DNA from: Peribacillus acanthi
GTDB taxonomy: Bacteria; Bacillota; Bacilli; Bacillales; DSM-1321
DNA length: 55,607 bases
Reading direction: 5' to 3'
NCBI RefSeq assembly: GCF_003073175.1
Contig: NZ_QBBX01000002.1
Span: 22,521 to 78,127, forward strand
Below, in pieces: positions 27,691-36,451 of this stretch. Every line of letters starts with the position of its first letter. Positions within the stretch are counted from its first letter, which is position 1. Both the position numbers and the translations under genes were made by a program. Below the pieces are notes generated by a model. It worked only from the letters and a program-made list of their open reading frames with translations, was not told the DNA's origin and did no database searches.

Positions 27691-28971
27691 GCTTGTTAAT
27701 GCACCTTGCTGCTTAACTTCCTTACGTTTTTCTTTAATTAACACTACTCCAATTAAACCGACTATTGAAAATATCACCGGAATAACAAAACCGTAATGAT
27801 ACCCCGCACTACTGTTAACATCCGTCTGAAAATAATCTAACACTTTCCCAAAAATACTAGGTAGTAGGACAGCGCTCAGAAAACCTCCAGTATTTGCAAA
27901 TCCAGAAACTACACCAACATCTTTCATATCAAACGATTGACGAACAACTGCAAACGTTAAGGCACTGGCTCCATTTCCATAACCTATGATAAAGAAAAGA
28001 ATAATCAGCATATAGAATGGTGGTTTTCCGCTAAATAAGATAAATACTGTCCAGCTGATTAAAACAATCAATTGTACTAGCAAATAAGGTCGTTTTAATG
28101 TATCTAACTTACTAGCAATTGAACTGGTAAGAGGTGCACCTATCATTGCACCAATAAGGCCAATCATAATCAGTTGGCTCGCATCCGAACGTGTTAAATC
28201 ATACATTTGCATTCCATATGGTACAGCCCATGATCCAATAAAACCAACATAGGTTCCAACTACACCAAAATGACAAAGAAAAGTAGCCCAAGCCTGACGA
28301 CTAGTGAAAAGTCGTATCAAAATACTTAGTGTTGACTCACGTTTTTGTTCTTTCTCAATCGAAGGCAAATGCTTATCAGAAAGGATTTTAAACCTTTTGT
28401 TTGGTATTTTGACTAGTATAAAGTAAAGAAGGATTCCATAAGTAGTTAAAATTAATCCTGTCGTAAAAAAAGGCAATCGCCAACCTGAAAAGTCAATCCA
28501 TACGGAAAAAGGGACTGTGGCTAATAAAAATCCAACGCTTCCTCCCATTGCTGCAATTCCAAGTAAGCCAACAAATTCCTTTGGCTTGAACCATTGACTT
28601 AATATTAATATCAAATTCACCCATATGGTCGCATCTCCTATACCAACTAATAATCTAGCAAGAAGCATGACGATCTCATTTGGTGCGAAACTGTAAATCA
28701 ACGTACCGATTCCATTAAGCATTGTACCTATAATGAGGAAAAAATTAGGGCCAAATCGATCTGACAAAATGCCAATAGGAATTTGCAAACATACATAGGC
28801 CAAAAATTGAATACTTGTCAGTAATCCAATCGTTGTAGCAGTGATTTTAAATTCATCCATCAAATGATCCGAAACCAATCCTGGAGCCGTTCTTTGACTA
28901 ACGATTAATAAATATGCAAGAACTACTGACGTAAAAACTATCCATCGATACCTGCTGTTTTGTTTTTCCAA
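27688..28971 (-). CDS. MFS transporter
   Basis: A 427-residue major facilitator with 12 predicted membrane segments. The loop 2-3 signature GILSDRFGPNFFLIIG and the matching QIPIGILSDRFG motif are present. VGIGDATIWVNLILILSQWF resembles the anion/sugar-phosphate and nitrate-type branch, so an organic anion substrate is plausible but unproven. TTG start with GGAGAG nearby. It is monocistronic, sharing a terminator with the preceding convergent gene. Confidence 0.88.
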   Translation of the reverse strand: MEKQNSRYRWIVFTSVVLAYLLIVSQRTAPGLVSDHLMDEFKITATTIGLLTSIQFLAYVCLQIPIGILSDRFGPNFFLIIGTMLNGIGTLIYSFAPNEIVMLLARLLVGIGDATIWVNLILILSQWFKPKEFVGLLGIAAMGGSVGFLLATVPFSVWIDFSGWRLPFFTTGLILTTYGILLYFILVKIPNKRFKILSDKHLPSIEKEQKRESTLSILIRLFTSRQAWATFLCHFGVVGTYVGFIGSWAVPYGMQMYDLTRSDASQLIMIGLIGAMIGAPLTSSIASKLDTLKRPYLLVQLIVLISWTVFILFSGKPPFYMLIILFFIIGYGNGASALTFAVVRQSFDMKDVGVVSGFANTGGFLSAVLLPSIFGKVLDYFQTDVNSSAGYHYGFVIPVIFSIVGLIGVVLIKEKRKEVKQQGALTS

Positions 28972-29080
28972 AGTTCACTCTCCACTGTGGTATATTCACC
29001 ACTTTCTCTATCTACTGCATATATGGATTTTAGTCCTGTAAAGGATAAAAATCAACTAATAACATTTTGCTTTTAAGTGA

Positions 29081-29107
29081 AAAAATCCCCCAAACCATGT
29101 TGGGGGA
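29081..29107 (-). terminator. terminator of the 54-residue gene
   Basis: CCCCCAA (29087-29093) pairs with TTGGGGG (29100-29106). On the reverse strand it ends in a run of five T plus, eight bases after the stop codon at 29115. Confidence 0.87.
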
Positions 29108-29114
29108 GTGTGTC

Positions 29115-29279
29115 TTATAAATTTTCATTTTGTTGTCTAATTTCTTCTCCAGCTAAAATAATATTTCCAGATTCCATTGCACGATGCTCATTAACAGAAT
29201 CACCTGGTTCTAGGTTGTTTAGGTTAGCCTGGATAGTCATTTTCTCCTCGTCAATGAGGGGTTTCTTTTTTGGGTCCAT
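29115..29279 (-). CDS. small acidic hypothetical protein, 54 residues
   Basis: Reverse-strand gene from ATG 29279 to TAA 29115. It begins MDPKKKPLIDEEKM and ends EEIRQQNENL, with no membrane segment. TGGAGGTATTT before the ATG is a strong ribosome site (GGAGG, spacing 8), and a terminator lies 8 bases after the stop. Those two signals, not similarity, are why I call it a gene. Function unknown; the small charged make-up would suit a cytoplasmic or spore-associated protein. Confidence 0.75.
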   Translation of the reverse strand: MDPKKKPLIDEEKMTIQANLNNLEPGDSVNEHRAMESGNIILAGEEIRQQNENL

Positions 29280-29846
29280 AATAAATACCTCCATTTTTTC
29301 TGATTAGGTGAAAGTGGTAATGGATTTCTTCAGTTTTTAGTCTTAACGAATATAAAATCTTCATGCAAGGTTTTTATATGGAACAAACAAAACAACTCAT
29401 ATATTAAGTCTGCAATTCACGCCAGGATTATTCTGTATTATATTTCTGATTCAATAATTTGAGCTTCAACTCGTTTATCATTCACTCATACCTACATACT
29501 ATTCACATTTGAATGTTCCTAATAATTAGGTAATGGACTATTTGCTTGATTTAGCCAAGTGATATAACGGATAAATATTTACACAATTTTATAAAATTAA
29601 CCCAAATTCCCACACATTTTTTCCGTGTTTTTCCTCATTGTATCCTATTAATTACTGGTTTCTATTTAAATTGTTATATGAATCCTCTCCAATAGTCCTA
29701 CGAAATTAACCCAATAGTGATTAGGGGTTAATCAGATTATGATAGAAGAAAGTGGGGGGACGGGCTGGCTATCTTATTTTAGAAGTAGGAAAGCAAATGA
29801 ACCGTTTCTTTGCTTCTAATTACATAAAGAGAGGGTTTTAGACAAA
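29280..29846. other. long intergenic region upstream of the secreted protease
   Basis: About 567 bases. It holds a short repeat array (29465-29523), the untranslated leader of the protease, and a bulged hairpin at 29781-29818 whose arms AGAAG..AAAG and CTTT..CTTCT could stabilise the message. No open frame with a ribosome site was seen. Confidence 0.5.
29465..29523. repeat. short TTCAC array, left flank of the protease gene
   Basis: TTCAACTCGTTTATC then TTCACT at 29481 and TTCACAT at 29502, exactly 21 bases apart. The first 22 bases are nearly identical to the beginning of the longer array at 34229-34450 on the other side of the protease gene. Confidence 0.7.
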
Positions 29847-32800
29847 ATGAAAAAGAAATCTTCATTTCCATTTAATGTGATTTCCACTAGTTTGATAGCA
29901 GCTAGTTTGCTATTTTCTAGTACATCACCTGCTTTTGGAGATACGCCCCCAACGAGCAAAATCACCAATGTAGAGCAATATCTTCAATATGTAACGAAGC
30001 AAGACAGAGACCGTGTACACAACAGTCAGGAGACTGGAGTCCCAGACAAATACCTTTCTCCTACTCTCGACACCATCAGTAACCAGGCGGTTAACATCAT
30101 TGTTCAATTCTCCCAAGATCCTGCCAAAACAGACATCAAAAAGAATGCCGAAAAAGGAATCAGCCTATCACTAAGTGAGGCTAACGATAAAGTCGAGCAA
30201 TCTCACCAACAGTTCAAGAAAAACATCGGACATACCCAAAAAACCAACACTAGCCAAAACATCAAAAAAGAATATCGTCATGCCTTTAACGGTGTTGCCA
30301 TGACTGTACCAGCTCATGAAGTGCAAACACTCCTCTCAATCGATGGCGTTAAAGCAATCTACGAGGATAAACAAGTAACAGTTGAACCACCACCGGTTAC
30401 AGATGTGGAAGAAACACAAACCAAAAGCGCATCTCCTGCTCTTGACAGCATTTCTCATATCGGAGCAACCAAGCTTCATGATGAAGGCATTACGGGAAAA
30501 GGCATAAAGGTAGGCGTAATTGATACGGGCATTGATTATTCACACCCTGATTTAAAAGATGCCTATAAAGGTGGATACGATTTTGTCAATAATGATGCTG
30601 ATCCAATGGAAACAACATATGAAGAATGGCAAAAATCAGGCCAACCTGAACTGCATCCTCTTGGTGGATCCACCTACTATACTTCTCACGGAACTCATGT
30701 ATCTGGTACCATTGCCGGTCAAGGAATAAATAACACCGACTATGCTGTTACAGGTGTTGCTCCTGGCGTTGAATTATACGGTTATAAGGTTCTTGGACCA
30801 TACGGATCAGGATCATATAGTAATATTATTGCTGGAATTGACAGAGCGGTATCAGACGGGATGGATGTTATTAACCTTTCATTAGGTAGTAGTAATAATG
30901 ATCCGCTTGATCCAACCTCCATTGCGATTAACAACGCTTCCCTAGCCGGCACAGTTGCCGTGGTAGCTGCTGGAAACGCGGGTAGTAATCTATATTCTCT
31001 CGGCTCACCTGCAACTTCTGCGTTAGCTTTGACAGTTGGGGCAAGTGATTACTCAATAACTGTTCCAACTGCAACAGGCACTGTTTCTTCGAGCGACAAT
31101 CTTTCATTAACCAATTTAAGACTACTAGCCAAAAGCTACAGCGATGATCTTTCAATTTTTAAAACTGAAGCCCTTAGCATTGTAGACGTAGGACTAGGTA
31201 ACCAACAGGATTACACCGGCAAAGATGTAAATGGAAAAATTGCTCTTGTTGCCCGAGGTAACTTTAGTTTAAACGAAAAAGTTACGTACGCTAAAAAGAA
31301 TGGAGCAAAAGCGGTCCTCCTTTATAATAATGATCCTGCAGAAGGTCAAATCCCTCATTATCTAGGAGATGGGTTTGAATTCATTCCTGCTTTCACTCTT
31401 ACAAATGAACAGGGTCTTCAAGTAAAAGAAATGGTGAAACAAGGTAACGCTACGTTCACTCTGAATACTCTAGGTGAGTTAAAAACAAGCGGAGATACAA
31501 TGGCTGCTTTTAGCTCACGTGGACCTTCATACCGAATATATGATATAAAACCAGAAGTAACGGCACCAGGAGTTGGTGTATATTCAAGTGTCCCTTCTTA
31601 TGTAAACGGAATCGAGCATCAGGGTAATTATGAATATGCCTATAAAAGAGCCTCTGGTACTTCTATGGCAGCACCACATGTCGCAGGGGCGGCTGCCCTT
31701 TTATTACAGTCGCACCCAGATTACAAGCCAGAAGATGTAAAAGCGGCTTTAATGAATACAGCGGATGAGCTAGCGCAAGATTACAGCGTTTTTGAAGTAG
31801 GAGCAGGAAGAGTGGATGTGTATGAGGCTGTACATGCTGATATGAGTATAAAAGTACAGGATTACACACCTAGCATAAAGGGTGAAGTGGAATTGACTCT
31901 ACCTGAAGTAACAGGAGCGTTAAGCTTTGGATCCCAGGTAGTGACCAAACAATTTAAAAAAGATGATCGAAATGTGACTCTTTCGAATACAAGTAGCGAA
32001 GACAAAACCTTTGAAGTCCAAGTGAAGTTTAATCAAAACGTTCCTGGTGCAATGGATGCCGCGAAGAATAAGGTGACTCTGGATGTACCGGAAAGGCTTA
32101 TGGTTAAAGCAAACAAAACTTTGAAGTTAAAGCCAAGTATCCAAGTTCCAGCGGGTGCAGAGTATGGAAATTATGAAGGGTTTATTCATTTTACCAATAA
32201 AAATAATCCGGATGAAGTCTATCAAATTCCATTTGGCTTTAAGCATGTGAAGGAAGGCATAAATGAAGTAGATGCCTATTATAATAGCTTTACAACTAGA
32301 CGAGATTATAACCACGGTTACATGGGTTATTCACCAATCTTATTTTCACTTAGTAGTTCTATGGAAACGGTTGATATCGTTTTAAAGGATGCGACAACAG
32401 GAGAAGCATTGGGATTAATTGAATCGTTCCATGGATTTCTTCCGGAGGATATTCTGTATGGAATTGAATTTGGATTTGTAGGCTTGTATTTCCCGTTTAC
32501 AGGTAATCCAAATACCCCAGTTGCTTATGCGAAAAAGCTTGCTGGTCCAGGTAAATACGAGGTGGAAATTGTCGCAACGAACAAAGAAGGCAAAACGTTT
32601 AAAAAATCAGATCCGTTTTTCATTGAAAATACGCTACCAGAAGTAAAAGTGCAGCAGCCTGGTGGTGTGTACGAAGTAACTGTAGACGGGATGGTCATTA
32701 AAGGAAATATCTATGACAAGCATGTAGATATTATGAAAGAGAACGGGTTTGATTTGGATCAATCCTCTAATTTACTTAACCTGTTGAATCCTAGAAGCAC

Positions 32801-33971
32801 GCCAATCTCAATTAATAAAGATGGTAATTTTGAAGTGCAAACGGGTTTGGCTGCTGGCAAAGATTTTACGAAGGTCACCCTTCAAGCCATAGACTACGCT
32901 ATGAATGGGATTCAGGACCACCCGGATTTTACCTACACTCTTGTTAAAAAAGGTATGCCGTACGCGAAGCTTGTTACGGATAAAAATAATGCAAAATATG
33001 GCGACACAGTGACGGTCACCCTGAGTGCCCACAATATTAAAGATTTAACAGGCGGGGAGTTCACGTTAGCTTTACCATCAAGTATCTATGACATTACACA
33101 TGTCTCATTAAACAAAGACTTTACCGCATATGCAGAGGCGCATAACATACAAGCAAACCTTACAAAAGGAGAGGTTACGACAGTAGGTAGTCAAAGCAGA
33201 ATCACTTTGAGTGCCGCGTTGACTGGCGAAGGGGTACAGCCAATCCAAACATCTATGCCATTAATCGATGTCACACTAAAAGTAAAAGAGAATCCAGCGA
33301 GCTATATCAAATGGATTCAAAACATAAATGTCACTAATTCAAAAGCTTTTTCATTGAACCAAGCTCCAGTATCAATCCAAGGCTTTGGCCAGGGAGTAAA
33401 TATCGTTCCTACGGTTTCTCAGCTTGAGGGTGGTATTTTGGCAGATGGATTCATAGGGGATACGGGCATTTGGTTAGACTACAATAAGGATTATTCCAAA
33501 GCTGGCATGACGATCCAGGCAGTAGGGCAGGATGGGAAAACCTATACGGGTGAATTCAACAGCAGTGCCCGTTACTTCTTGAAAAACCTACCAACAAGCG
33601 ATCAACCATATGATATCACGGTCAAAATACCAGGGCATTTTGACCGTCATGTATCGATAAGTGATTTACACGACTTGTTTAACGGGGAATCCGTTGGGCG
33701 CATGACGTACATCTTCTACGCACCAGTAATGGGTGGCGATGTTAATAACGATAACGTCATTGATGTTTTGGATGCAGAATTTATCAAAACACATTGGGGA
33801 ACAAACAACCGTGCAGCGGACATCAACTTTGATGGTGTAGTAGACGCGAAAGACATGAAATTTGTCCAAAAACACTACCTAAAACAAAACCCGGATGTGC
33901 AAAATGCACCAAAAGGAAAAGAAGTATACAAAGGGAAAACACTCGAGGACATTTTACAGGAATTGAATTAA
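29847..33971 (+). CDS. large secreted subtilisin-like protease with PA, cohesin-like and dockerin modules
   Basis: A 1374-residue exported serine protease (S8). It has a signal peptide to about residue 31, then an inhibitor I9-type propeptide at about 80-180. The catalytic domain has Asp226 (VGVIDTGIDYSHPDL), His281 (SHGTHVSGT), oxyanion Asn377 (AAGNAG) and Ser606 (SGTSMAAPHVAG), and a PA domain is inserted at about 440-545, as in Vpr. Fn3-like and Ig-like regions follow. Residues about 1090-1215 look like a cohesin-type beta sandwich (YGDTVTVTLSAHNIKDLTGGEF), and about 1290-1345 is a type I dockerin with two calcium loops (DVNNDNVIDVLD and DINFDGVVDAKD). GAGAGGG is 11 bases before the ATG. 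It is monocistronic. Roughly twice the size of Vpr. Role: nutrient proteolysis outside the cell. Confidence 0.93.
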   Translation: MKKKSSFPFNVISTSLIAASLLFSSTSPAFGDTPPTSKITNVEQYLQYVTKQDRDRVHNSQETGVPDKYLSPTLDTISNQAVNIIVQFSQDPAKTDIKKNAEKGISLSLSEANDKVEQSHQQFKKNIGHTQKTNTSQNIKKEYRHAFNGVAMTVPAHEVQTLLSIDGVKAIYEDKQVTVEPPPVTDVEETQTKSASPALDSISHIGATKLHDEGITGKGIKVGVIDTGIDYSHPDLKDAYKGGYDFVNNDADPMETTYEEWQKSGQPELHPLGGSTYYTSHGTHVSGTIAGQGINNTDYAVTGVAPGVELYGYKVLGPYGSGSYSNIIAGIDRAVSDGMDVINLSLGSSNNDPLDPTSIAINNASLAGTVAVVAAGNAGSNLYSLGSPATSALALTVGASDYSITVPTATGTVSSSDNLSLTNLRLLAKSYSDDLSIFKTEALSIVDVGLGNQQDYTGKDVNGKIALVARGNFSLNEKVTYAKKNGAKAVLLYNNDPAEGQIPHYLGDGFEFIPAFTLTNEQGLQVKEMVKQGNATFTLNTLGELKTSGDTMAAFSSRGPSYRIYDIKPEVTAPGVGVYSSVPSYVNGIEHQGNYEYAYKRASGTSMAAPHVAGAAALLLQSHPDYKPEDVKAALMNTADELAQDYSVFEVGAGRVDVYEAVHADMSIKVQDYTPSIKGEVELTLPEVTGALSFGSQVVTKQFKKDDRNVTLSNTSSEDKTFEVQVKFNQNVPGAMDAAKNKVTLDVPERLMVKANKTLKLKPSIQVPAGAEYGNYEGFIHFTNKNNPDEVYQIPFGFKHVKEGINEVDAYYNSFTTRRDYNHGYMGYSPILFSLSSSMETVDIVLKDATTGEALGLIESFHGFLPEDILYGIEFGFVGLYFPFTGNPNTPVAYAKKLAGPGKYEVEIVATNKEGKTFKKSDPFFIENTLPEVKVQQPGGVYEVTVDGMVIKGNIYDKHVDIMKENGFDLDQSSNLLNLLNPRSTPISINKDGNFEVQTGLAAGKDFTKVTLQAIDYAMNGIQDHPDFTYTLVKKGMPYAKLVTDKNNAKYGDTVTVTLSAHNIKDLTGGEFTLALPSSIYDITHVSLNKDFTAYAEAHNIQANLTKGEVTTVGSQSRITLSAALTGEGVQPIQTSMPLIDVTLKVKENPASYIKWIQNINVTNSKAFSLNQAPVSIQGFGQGVNIVPTVSQLEGGILADGFIGDTGIWLDYNKDYSKAGMTIQAVGQDGKTYTGEFNSSARYFLKNLPTSDQPYDITVKIPGHFDRHVSISDLHDLFNGESVGRMTYIFYAPVMGGDVNNDNVIDVLDAEFIKTHWGTNNRAADINFDGVVDAKDMKFVQKHYLKQNPDVQNAPKGKEVYKGKTLEDILQELN

Positions 33972-33992
33972 TAGGGTGCCAGGCGCCATCCT
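33972..33992. repeat. short GGTGCC-A-GGCGCC element after the protease gene
   Basis: GGGTGCCAGGCGCCATCC directly follows the stop codon. It is a minimal palindrome sharing the GGTGCC/GGCACC core of the dispersed repeat family. It may be a truncated copy. Confidence 0.45.
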
Positions 33993-34051
33993 GAATTTGT
34001 AAAAGTATGAGAGGTGTTTGCCTCGTGATTTTTACATTATGAAATATATAG

Positions 34052-34098
34052 AGACTCGCATGTTGGAATGGATGCTTCTACCATGCGAGTCTTTTTTT
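34052..34098 (+). terminator. terminator of the protease gene
   Basis: AGACTCGCATG (34052-34062) pairs perfectly with CATGCGAGTCT (34082-34092), loop of 19 bases, then seven T. Confidence 0.9.
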
Positions 34099-34228
34099 CG
34101 GTTGAGGAAATTATTCGTGAAAGGAACGTACCGTTAGGAAAGGAAGAGATACATTTGAATGGTTTTAGTCAAAGGAAAATATATAAGGATTTTGTATCAG
34201 AAAGATTAGAAGCAATTAATCCACTTTT

Positions 34229-34450
34229 CAACTCGTTTATCCTTCACTAACCTCTGGATACTCTTCACATTCGATGTTTTTACCATTCACATTTTTAAAT
34301 TTACTCTTCACTTATAAAGAAATCTTCAAAAATACTCTTCACATGACCGCCGTTATCCACGTTCCATTCCATTTACCTTTTGCTATCCTACCATATCTAT
34401 CACTTAGACAATTTTATCCTTCACTAACAATCTCTTACTCTTCACTTTTA
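34229..34450. repeat. degenerate TTCAC array with period near 21 bp
   Basis: Intergenic stretch in which TTCAC or TTCACA/T recurs at 34245, 34264, 34286, 34307, 34338, 34420 and 34441 (steps 19, 22, 21, 31, 82, 21), usually preceded by ACTC or ATCC; weaker units fill the 82-base step. It begins TTCAACTCGTTTATC like the array at 29465. No gene is supported in 34099-34577: the two small open frames there lack ribosome sites. Confidence 0.65.
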
Positions 34451-34577
34451 TTATAAAAAGAACATATTTCAAAGGATTTCCACCTTTCTAAAGGTAAATC
34501 CATACCAGTACTAATAGTGCAAGTAGCTGCAAGATATAAAAAAGAAGGGGGTATCTCAGCTTGAATTATTACCAATA

Positions 34578-34618
34578 AAAAGCTCCAAACCACAACAGGT
34601 TCGGAGCTTTTCTATACC
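34578..34618 (-). terminator. terminator of the LVIVD-protein gene
   Basis: AAAAGCTCCAAACC (34578-34591) pairs with GGTTCGGAGCTTTT (34598-34611) with one mismatch; on the reverse strand a TTTTTATT tail follows. The gene ends at 34620. Confidence 0.88.
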
Positions 34619-34619
34619 T

Positions 34620-36002
34620 TTAGTCCTCTAATGAATATCTTTCCAAGCTTCCACCAGTCTTTTGTAATACCTTCAAGCCTTGGCCCATATCAGAAGCGAG
34701 AACATAGTTACGATCGACGAACACACCCCAGATATTTGATTTACTAGGGATATACACTCCTGTTTCAATTGGATTGGAAGGATTTGTAATATCAACAGTT
34801 CGAACTCCTCCAGCATAATGTGAAAGGTAAAGTGTGTTTCCATGAACTTTAGGATCATGGACTGTTGCCCCACCAGGAATCTTTTCAGTAAAATCAGTTT
34901 TAAATGTGCTTAGAAGCTTAGGATTTGTTTTATCTTTAATATCGTAAATCATTGTATAGCCATAAGCTGATTCGAAGCCTTCACGTACAGGACCGAATAC
35001 TTCTCTAGTTTCAATTAGGACATTTCCACCTTTTGCAAGTGTTGAGGAGTGTGCAGCTCCTTGTACTTTTGTAGCGAAATCTGTTCTACCTAAGTAAACT
35101 GGTTTTTTAGCATCACTGATATCAAGGATAATAGTCCCTAGATCCCAGTATGAAAGATATGCAGTCGTTCCATTTCCATCCGTCATAACACTATGAGCGA
35201 ACGCCGTACGCTTGATACCTTCTTCATCTGTCCAATTGTAACCATCATAGTTGTTATCATTTACTTCTTTAATATAATCACGTGGATTGAATTCATAGAT
35301 GGTTTCAGGTTTAGTTGGATCCGTTACATCAATAAAAGAAACATCCATTTTCTTTCCATGAGAATAGTAATCTGCATAGCAATCAGCCGTCAATACATAC
35401 ACATTGTTCCCTTGAACAGTTAAATACAATTCATGTGTGCCACGTGCTCCTGAAGTAGATTCCCAGAAGCCTAACTGCTTCGGTTCATATGGATTGCTTA
35501 CATTATATAAGACGAAACCACCTTTAGAATTTGGATCAAGACGATTTAACTTTTGGACACTGACAACAGCAAGGTCACCTTTGAAAGTTTTCGTACTGAC
35601 TGATTTGACGATAACTTTTTCCTGCCAGGTTCCTGGAATTTGGGCAAAAGCGGATACCTCAACCGGGTTTGCTGGGTCTTTCAAATCGAATACACGAACA
35701 CCACCAGCACCCCCATTAGCACTATGTGTTCCCAAATAAGCAAAACCTTTATGAGCATAAACATCACCTGTAGAGTTTTTGATGCCAGCTTTTAATTCTC
35801 TAAGCGGAACAGCAGCGACTTCCTTTAAATTCCCAACATTTTTACTGCTTTCTAGCAAAGGAACTGATAATTCAACTCCTGATAAATTTTCGCCTTTTTC
35901 AGCACCGCCACCTAATTCATCATGTGCCGAAGTCAAAGAGGGGATAGCCGAGAAAGTGAGTGCACCAGCCAATACCGTATGTACCAAAAGTTTCTTTTTC
36001 AT
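34620..36002 (-). CDS. secreted LVIVD-repeat beta-propeller protein
   Basis: A 460-residue exported protein. The signal peptide (MKKKLLVHTVLAGALTF) ends at about residue 26 (SLTSAHD). The rest is made of LVIVD-type repeats, each with a variant of xxVYVxTxxxGxxVxDxxDPxxPxxL: GVRVFDLKDPANPVEVSAF, GFVLYNVSNPYEPKQLGFW, VSFIDVTDPTKPETIYEF, TIILDISDAKKPVYLGR, GVRTVDITNPSNPIETGVY. Such repeats fold as a propeller; the family has no defined activity. The frame is open from a TTG at 36005, but ATG 36002 lies 7 bases after AGGAGG. It is monocistronic. Confidence 0.88.
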   Translation of the reverse strand: MKKKLLVHTVLAGALTFSAIPSLTSAHDELGGGAEKGENLSGVELSVPLLESSKNVGNLKEVAAVPLRELKAGIKNSTGDVYAHKGFAYLGTHSANGGAGGVRVFDLKDPANPVEVSAFAQIPGTWQEKVIVKSVSTKTFKGDLAVVSVQKLNRLDPNSKGGFVLYNVSNPYEPKQLGFWESTSGARGTHELYLTVQGNNVYVLTADCYADYYSHGKKMDVSFIDVTDPTKPETIYEFNPRDYIKEVNDNNYDGYNWTDEEGIKRTAFAHSVMTDGNGTTAYLSYWDLGTIILDISDAKKPVYLGRTDFATKVQGAAHSSTLAKGGNVLIETREVFGPVREGFESAYGYTMIYDIKDKTNPKLLSTFKTDFTEKIPGGATVHDPKVHGNTLYLSHYAGGVRTVDITNPSNPIETGVYIPSKSNIWGVFVDRNYVLASDMGQGLKVLQKTGGSLERYSLED

Positions 36003-36451
36003 CAATCTTCCTCCTAAAGTGTTTTGGGACTCAAAAGTCTTATAGGAGATTTTACAGAAAATTTTGGTAATTACATATCGGTCATTATGCTTCTCTTTTT
36101 ATCAAAAAATTCGACTCAAATATCAGTCTATTTTACTCTCAGTTCAACACATTCTAATAAAATATACATAGATTCAATATGATATAAAATAGCTAAAAAT
36201 ACCTTATCGTTGGCAGGATAGTAGACTTTAAGCTATGTTAAAGATTGATATCCATGGAATCTCATTAATAATCTATTATTAATAATGTATGCGTGGTTAT
36301 AAAGTAGGAAAAAAGTCAATGAACAAGACAAATTGCTCACTGACTTTTTTAGAAAAGTGGTTAATATAAATTATGGTAACTTATATCTGTATCAGTATTT
36401 TAAAAATTTCTGTACTATAGATGCTTTTACTACTGTATATTAATCTATTCT
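36003..36451. other. intergenic region with one bidirectional hairpin
   Basis: About 450 bases. Apart from the hairpin at 36311-36350 it holds only AT-rich sequence, including the promoter of the LVIVD gene. No open frame with a ribosome site and no repeat unit was seen. Confidence 0.45.
36311..36350. terminator. hairpin downstream of the RMD1-family gene
   Basis: AAAAGTCAATGAACAA against TTGCTCACTGACTTTTTT: a 16-bp stem with two A-C mismatches and a GACAAA loop, with T-runs on both strands. It lies about 100 bases beyond the reverse-strand gene that ends at 36452. Confidence 0.7.

Noticed and set aside
29077-29307. 76-residue forward frame
   Set aside because: Antisense to the 54-residue reverse gene, which has the ribosome site and terminator.
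34068-34250. 60-residue forward frame after the protease gene
   Set aside because: It starts inside the loop of the protease terminator, lacks a ribosome site, and its end runs into the repeat array.
34274-34456. 60-residue forward frame in the TTCAC array
   Set aside because: Composition reflects the repeat (Phe, Leu, Tyr, Ser); no ribosome site.
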